Source: Sphagnum magellanicum (Eukaryota; Streptophyta; Sphagnopsida; Sphagnales; Sphagnaceae). Taken from it: DNA of 64,000 nt. A program made the translations under genes and the position numbers. The stretch is taken from positions 1 to 64,000 of the forward strand of contig MU273446.1 in assembly GCA_021904315.1 (NCBI GenBank). Reading direction: 5' to 3'. Below, piece after piece: positions 58,013 to 64,000 of this stretch. How positions within the stretch are numbered: position 1 is the stretch's first letter; every line of letters starts with the position of its first letter. The notes below the pieces were generated by a model. It worked only from the letters and a program-made list of their open reading frames with translations, had not been told where the DNA came from and did not search any database.

Positions 58013-58306
58013 TTAATAGTGTTAGAGATATTAGAAACAATCTGGTAGAAACTATGTGATAGATTAGTGTTGCAAGTAATCAAAGACATAGGTGGATTTG
58101 ATTTATGCTAGTACCACCAACATGTTAGAATAAGGAGGGAGAGAGATATTTATCCCATATGGTTTGTCAATGTGGTGGTACAGGGAAGGGAATAAAGAGC
58201 AAGGTTGGAGGAGAGTTGGATATCTCACTCCAAGCATTGTTCACATACTTGTGTGATCTATGTGCTTTGAATGTGCAATCTCTCCTCTGATCCTATTGTT
58301 TCAACA
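57982..58306 (+). repeat. 3' LTR of D2
   Basis: 325 bp and complete (ends TCAACA at 58306). This shows what D1 lost at its 3' LTR. Confidence 0.97.
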
Positions 58307-59213
58307 CCTTGAAGATTGTTTCAAACTATACAAGGACTTGTGAAACTTACACATAACATGTTCACCTCCTTGGTGCACGAACCCTTGAGGTTGCTCCATG
58401 TAAATCTCCTTCTCAAGCTCGCCATTGAAAAATGGAGTTTTCACGTTCATTTGATGGATCTCCATGTCTTCCAAGGCTGCCAATGTAAGAATACAACGAA
58501 TAGATGTAAACTTTGCGACGGGCGCAAAAGTTTCATTGTAATCCACTCCGTAGGTTTGGGTAAAACCTCTTGCCACTAATTTGGCCTTGTAGCGTTCCAC
58601 CTCCCCATTTGCGCCTTGTTTGATTTTGAACACCCATTTGCAAGAAACAGGTTTTCTACCGACATGAAGTGGTACCAAAGTCCATGTGTTGTTTGTCCAT
58701 GTTGTGTTGTAAATCATATTCTTCTTGCATTGCACACTCCCACTCTTTGGAATTCTCACATGTCAATGCTTCTTCAACATTTTGGGGCTTCTCCAAAAAT
58801 GCAATGGTGGCACGCTCCACTTCCTTGGTAGCAATCCACCAATCTCGAGGCCATTCCCTTCATTGCCTTTGAGGTCTTTCCTTCGACACATCTTGTGAAG
58901 GTTTACTAGATAGGTTATCATTGAAAACAACAATTTTTTCTTCTGATGAACAATTGGTGTGGATTCACTTTGTACACCTTTCATCTTTGTTTCATTCAAA
59001 GGTGTATTTCGACTAAAAGTCAATGGTTCTTTTCCTTCAACTTTTTCATGCACAACTACATTTTCTTCTTTCTCGGGATGAGGTACACCACCTATTTCCT
59101 TTGACCCTTCAATGAACACGACATTTCTATTTTTGATGATTTTCTTGGTTTATACACACATCAAGCGATATGCTTTGGTGCCTTCGTAATATCCTAAAAA
59201 CACACAAGGCATG
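58307..59213 (-). pseudogene. C5 pol fragment (integrase end, linker, early RT)
   Basis: Pieces read 'MFIEGSKEIGGVPHPEKEE' (near 59119), then after frameshifts 'NNTWTLVPLHVGRKPVSCKW' and 'EIHQMNVKTPFFNGELEKEI', ending at 'LYSLKQS' at the D2 border. The RT catalytic box is not reached. Several frameshifts and stops break the frame, so it is older than C6. Confidence 0.87.
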
Positions 59214-59356
59214 GATTTCTATTCTCTTTGTAACCTTGCAAACTAAAAGCCTTCCCTCAAAAGGATTCTTCCTTTCTATGTTATACAAGCTAAACCTTTG
59301 ATTATTTCTTGTTTTAACACAATGTCCTTTCTCTTGTTTGGTGTGGGCCCATAACC

Positions 59357-59822
59357 TATTGGAAACAACTTGAAAACAAACAAGAAATGAAACATTCAAG
59401 GTTCATGAAATGGAACAAACATATTAACTAACAAGAAATCACAAAGGTTGTATGCTTCAAATGCTACAATCACAAAACTATGGCTTGCAACTACTAACAA
59501 GGCTTGAAGGTTCTACATGCACTCAAAACCATGAAAGGAGAGAATGAAAGATAATTCAAAATCACTCCATTACATACTATCTCCTAACCCTAAAGTAGTT
59601 GCCACTTAACCCTAACCTAGTCGTCACCAAACCCTAACCCTAGCCATCACTTTAATCTAGCCGCCACCAAACCCTAACCCTAGCCGTTGCCAAGCCCTAC
59701 GTAGTCTCCACTTCTCAACCCTAACCTAACTACTATAAGGATATGAATACTATTCATCCTGTTGATGAATGTTTAACACATTCATCAACGTTTAGAATTA
59801 GAAACGAATAGTATTTCCAACA
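59357..59822 (-). repeat. 5' LTR of C5
   Basis: 466 bp, the same length as the C4 LTR and of the same layout: hairpin near 59822, telomere-like CCCTAACC tract at about 59584-59735, CAATA end at 59357. Confidence 0.92.
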
Positions 59823-59869
59823 AAATCCACATCACATTGACTAACATCCATGGCATGAAAAAACCTAAG

Positions 59870-60140
59870 CACAACAAGACAAGAGAAGGTTTGAAACTTA
59901 CAAACGCCTTTTCAATATTTTTATTATCAACCCAATATTCTTTCAACTTTTCCCATGCCCATCCGTCATAGTACGTAGGAGGCCCACATTCTAGGTTTTT
60001 AACCCACCATCGCTTTAGCCTAGCACGTTTTCGTTCATGAAGGATGCCAATGTTTTTTTAAATGCACGAAGGGTGAGTGGAGAGCCATCCCATTCAAACT
60101 CTTTGTTAAGCTCCTCCCTTATTTTCTTCAAATCCACATG
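59870..60140 (-). pseudogene. Possible DNA-transposase exon remnant
   Basis: On the minus strand a protein-like stretch reads 'VDLKKIREELNKEFEWDGSP', then after one frameshift 'RKRARLKRWWVKNLECGPP' and 'WAWEKLKEYWVDNKNIEKAF'. A basic, Trp-rich segment before 'W..L..YW....' is reminiscent of plant CACTA-type (Transposase_24-like) proteins. It is short, broken and has no partner exons that I found, so this is tentative. Confidence 0.35.
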
Positions 60141-63100
60141 TTAATGCGCACTTATATATATTATCGAGTAGTTCAAATATCTATCACTTAGCAAATCATG
60201 TCATCCACACATTTTCCCCCTTAGATGCGCCTATTACAACACCACCCTATTTTGTTGTAACAATTACAAGCTTTAAGCCCTTGTTTCTTCTCAAGTCCTC
60301 TTTCTCCTCACGAGCTCTCTAGGCCTTTCTTTTTAGCCTTCAGATCTCACTCTCCTTATGTTTTTTGCTCCTTTTTTTGGAGCTTGGGGAGTGTGTATAA
60401 TGATTCTATGAGACTATCATGAACCTAGTAGTATTTGGAAACCACCATTGTCACAATGCCCCTTCTGGTAGAAGACTCATGCCTTTGTCTTTTCTTACCC
60501 TATAAAGCTTAAACAAAAACATGAAAAAAGATTCCTTCAAGAGCCATAAGGCATTTCCACTTTCTTGTTTCTGCATTCTTGCCTACATCAGAGAACAAAT
60601 AACACGTATAACATCCCCAACTCCTTACACCTATAATCATAATATATATTTGGCTTCAGCATGCTTGCCCTACAAAAGTTAAATAACATATAGAATAAAT
60701 TTCTAGGACTTCTATAGAATCTATTGTTTGTAATTATACATATGAAAGGAAATATACACGTTTTACATGGGGGCTAGAATATAGGTGCTGCTTTTTATTA
60801 TCCTGCATTGTGTTAATAGCTTCCTACAACTCAGCTCCCCCTTTCGTCAATGAAGACCCCTTCATATGATGAAAATGACTCGGATTCTGAAGGTGTGTAC
60901 ATGTTCATGTCTATGTCGCCAGATGGAATACTTGAGCATGATGCATGGGTGTGTTCTATCTTGCAAAAACTTTATAAGCTCGATTATGAGTTTTTACTCG
61001 TGTACAAATGTTATCAGACTTGAAACACAACCTAGGGTACGAAAAGGTTACATGGTTGATGAGACACAAGTATGAACATAATTTTGTTCACTAAAACTCG
61101 AGCAAAACAAAATTGATGATTTAAAGGCATAAATAACTACATGAAGACAATTACAACTTAGAAGACAAAGATGACCACAACACATAAACAAAGGAGACTC
61201 TTGAACCTTCTGCATGTGTCGCGAGCCAATAGTCCCAACATTCAAAATATGCACACTTATAGGGTGCTTGTCTACCAATGGACATTCCATTACACATGAC
61301 CTTTAACATCTACATATGAATGAACAATTGGGGAGATCTTGGGGTGATGATGGCCATACCTCATGGCTAACAAAATTACTCAACCTTTTTCTTAATCCCA
61401 ATCAAGAAACTTGGAACCTTCCTCGAAGATTCAATCACCAAGCATGCATGTATAGGATGTTGTAGACTACATGTAGTGAATCCTAAGGTTGAAGGTATAT
61501 CAGAGCTTAAATGCAAAGATTGGGCTATCATTTGTTTGGGCCATCATATAAATTACACCTACCTCAACTTTTTTCATATTAGATAAAAGATTTCATAGCT
61601 TATTTATACATATTTTGGTGTTTGGTCTTGGAGAAGGGCTATCTTGAAAACCTTTTGGGACCAGAACACTTATCATGAGCCTATTAGGTTGTGTGCAAAG
61701 TAATTGAAAATGTTGGAAGGTTTCGAAGATGGTTGGAAAGTTCTTGCATTTGAAACGTGTTCTTCCACCACCACCCAATCCTTTGATGCATTCACTGAAA
61801 GGTGCATACACACTCCTGACATATGAACTAGTTCATTGGTATAGTTTGAATACCAATGAACTTGAAAGATTTATCATTTACATGTGTGATGTAAAAACCC
61901 AAGTGCTATTCTAACTGAAGTTTGTAATTCCTATGTGCTTTTGGTTTGTTCAATAAGATGAATAATATTTTGTGTCAATGAGGATAAAAGGAATTTACTC
62001 AAATAATTTGTGTTTGGTATTTGGTCAGCTTTTGTTACCTGTTTGAAGCCATTCCCATCTCTAATTAATATCCATTGAATTAAAACCACTAAGATTTATA
62101 GTCAAAGCTATGCTTATGGATTAAGATAACAAACAAAAAAAACTTATTAATTAAGCGAATTCCAAGACAATATAACCCTTTGTAGAGGAAAAAAGGCAAA
62201 CACAACAACATAGTTCCGAAATGAATAGTGGTAGAAAATACTTGACCTCTTTTTGAAATTACTACATTTAGTGATACATCAAATTCCAAATACAAATCGG
62301 ATTCATGTTTAAGTAAGTCAGATTAAAAAAAAACCTTATTCAAGTGGTTAATTGCATGTACCCATAATTGAACATCAGATGATGACATTCAGCTTTAAAT
62401 GCAACAACTCTAAATCAACCTAGTCAAGGTCAACAACTTCTGAAATAGAATAACTATTTAAAATTCTTCCAACACACAAGTCTAAAAATGATGTTAGGTG
62501 ATGCATTAATGATGTTCAATGTCCTTAAGGATTAGGTGCATTCCATGAGTGGTTACACTTCGAGGTGGACACATATGGCAGCTTATATACATGGTGTAAA
62601 CATGATTCTGTGTAATATAATGGTATTCCAATGTGTTTCAATGTGGCTGGTTTAGGATGGGTTTCAATTTGGGGATTGGTAAAACATGTTCTTTTTGCCA
62701 CATATCCTAATTGCCATATTTTGCATGTACATGTCAAACCAAATTACTTCCAACAAATATAATGAATCTTATTCATTATCAATGGTTTGTTCATGAGTGT
62801 ACTTGCCTTGACTTTCAAGTGCATATGTGTTGGAACACATGCATTCAACACTTGCTTCCACAACAACAATAATGTGGGTTGCACACATTTGTGCTTTGTG
62901 AAAAATCATACTTGAAAATCACATGAGAATTGAAACACGACCAAAATTAAACCTAAAACAAATGGAAACAATGTTGTATTTGTTCATTTTAGCATAAGTT
63001 TTTGAATCACAAACAAAAGTAATCATTTCATGCCATACTTTCTTCTTATTGCCATCATTTACATACATGTCAAACAAGCTACATCCGATAAAAAAATTGG

Positions 63101-63200
63101 CAAATCCCATCCATTTTCAAGGCTTTAAATTTTTTTTCATAAACATACATGCCTCTTGAGTGACCTTCCAATATAATGTTTATGTTAACCATGCATTCAA
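60141..63200. other. AT-rich region without recognised gene
   Basis: Only short ORFs (up to about 80 codons) occur on both strands, with no motif, RNA gene or repeat boundary that I could identify. Confidence 0.3.
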
Positions 63201-63485
63201 CACCCCATGGCAACAAGCAAGTTGGTTTGCATACATTTGCATGTGGTTGAAATCATACTTGGAAGCTTCATCACACCCATGGCAATAAGAAAGTTGGGTT
63301 GCATCCATTTGTATGTGCTGCAAATCAGATTTGGAAACTACATCAACACCCCACTGGCAGCAAGAAAGTTGGACTGCATCCACTTATATGTGGTGCAAAT
63401 TTCAAACTTGAAAATTGTACCAACACCCCATGGCAACAAGAAAATTGGGCTGCATCCATTTGTATGTGGTGCAAATCAGACCTAA
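63201..63485. repeat. Tandem array, about four units of 72-77 bp
   Basis: Units begin near 63201, 63273, 63347 and 63424 with a CACCCCATGGCAACAAG-like start, followed by AAGTTGG..TGCATCCATTTG and a GTGGTGCAAAT-like element. Copies are diverged by point changes and short indels. Short frames on both strands run through the array, but they look like a by-product of the repeat. Confidence 0.85.
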
Positions 63486-63789
63486 AAATTACATTAGAGT
63501 TCGAGGGATTAGCAAACTTTGACAACTCTTGGAAAAAAAATTAGATTTGAAAAGAAAGTAAACATTTGAAAGGTATTGACCAAAGTTCAAAAGGAAAAGA
63601 CTATGATGGAAAAAGCTTCAAAAAACAAGTGGAAAAGCCTCAAGAAAACACTAATAATAATAGAAAAGAAAGCTTCAATGGAACACCAAAACCAAACTCT
63701 ATGGGTTGTTGTCAAAAGGAGGGGCATAAACTTGGGGTCCAAAAGTTTTGGAGGGAAAAAAAAATTGAATTCATCTACTAGACGTATAT

Positions 63790-64000
63790 AGAACTTTGGA
63801 TGTACTAGTGTCTAATATACTAAATATCTTATATACCTAAAATACTAATATTCTTGAAATAACATGGGTATAATATAAATATTACATATTGGTAACTATA
63901 CTTATTAAAAAATATTAGGTATGTATTGTTAATTTCAAGTATACTATTTTAAGCACACTTGAAGTATATTAAGTATGTTTCATGTATATAGGTGAAATAA
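63790..64000. other. Very AT-rich tail with TATA/ATACT words
   Basis: Repeated short words such as TATACTTA, AATACTAA and AAGTATA, with no clear period. No coding signal. Confidence 0.4.

Larger units (their letters stand above)
53011..58306 (+). mobile_element. D2: complete copia element, near-identical to D1
   Basis: 5296 bp: 5' LTR 53011-53335, primer site 53336-53348, leader, gag-pol, purine tract and 3' LTR 57982-58306. The two LTRs look identical, so the insertion is very recent. The leader has a 16-bp tandem duplication (GATTCATAGAGCACTT twice, near 53600-53632) absent in D1. The left flank is the E3 LTR piece (AGTTG) and the right flank is C5 RT (CCTTG). These do not form a target duplication. 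Confidence 0.97.
58307..59822 (-). mobile_element. C5: internally deleted copia element cut by D2
   Basis: Minus strand: 5' LTR (59822-59357), primer site (59356-59344), about 130 bp of leader, then a direct jump at about 59213 to pol at the integrase C-terminal region. It runs through the linker and early RT until D2's 3' LTR at 58306. Gag, protease and the integrase core are deleted. The join lies at a shared 'ATGGATTT/ATGGACTT' word between leader and pol. Confidence 0.88.

Noticed and set aside
1..64000. tRNA, rRNA or organellar DNA insertions
   Set aside because: I looked for cloverleaf arms and conserved rRNA words by eye and saw none. A tRNAscan or Infernal run would be needed to exclude them.

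Overview
The window looks like nuclear DNA of a land plant with a large, retrotransposon-rich genome. The evidence is one intron-containing plant-type deubiquitinase gene (ten GT-AG introns) set in AT-rich DNA that is packed with Ty1/copia LTR elements and carries remnants of Ty3/gypsy and DNA transposons. The copia proteins read to me as closest to gymnosperm elements, but that is an impression and I could not test it.

Layout. 1-4250 is a decayed minus-strand gypsy element (gag, protease and reverse transcriptase traces). 5370-6830 is a decayed plus-strand ORF followed by a probable gypsy LTR. 6900-11600 has no recognisable gene but holds two adjacent inverted repeats. 11640-19600 is the host gene: an 11-exon UBP15/16-type ubiquitin-specific protease of 1216 residues, with an N-terminal membrane anchor, a MYND zinc finger, a USP catalytic domain, a long low-complexity tail and a C-terminal SEC-C motif. 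20008-20540 holds a MITE-like element and a tandem duplication that share a terminal motif.

From about 22690 to 59822 the window is a nest of copia elements in both orientations. I call the families C and D/E from their LTRs. C family: C0 (22690-24910, minus), C1 (25388-28811, plus), C4 (39976-41561, minus), C7 (about 42080-42760, minus), C2 (43066-43490 plus 49109-49593, split), C3 (43496-49108, plus, complete), C6 (50390-52791, minus) and C5 (58307-59822, minus). D/E family: D1 (31452-36718, plus), E2 (36719-39975, minus), E3 (LTR piece 52792-53010, plus) and D2 (53011-58306, plus, complete). D1 and D2 have intact 1.36-kb-codon gag-pol frames and are almost identical, so this family has been active very recently. 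C3 is complete, sits inside C2 with a clean 5-bp target duplication, and carries two in-frame stops.

The C and D elements share an unusual primer site. It matches the anticodon arm of initiator tRNA-Met rather than the tRNA 3' end, as in Drosophila copia. The C LTRs carry a telomere-like GGCTAGGGTTAGGG minisatellite and a conserved nested hairpin. Several elements join each other without target duplications (D1/E2, E3/D2/C5, C2), which points to recombination or deletion after insertion.

59850-64000 holds a possible DNA-transposase exon remnant, a tandem array of about 74-bp units and otherwise unassigned AT-rich DNA. I saw no rRNA, tRNA or CRISPR. I found no convincing novel system. The best leads are the USP/SEC-C architecture, the half-tRNA priming and telomere-like LTRs, and the recent D burst with its odd junctions.
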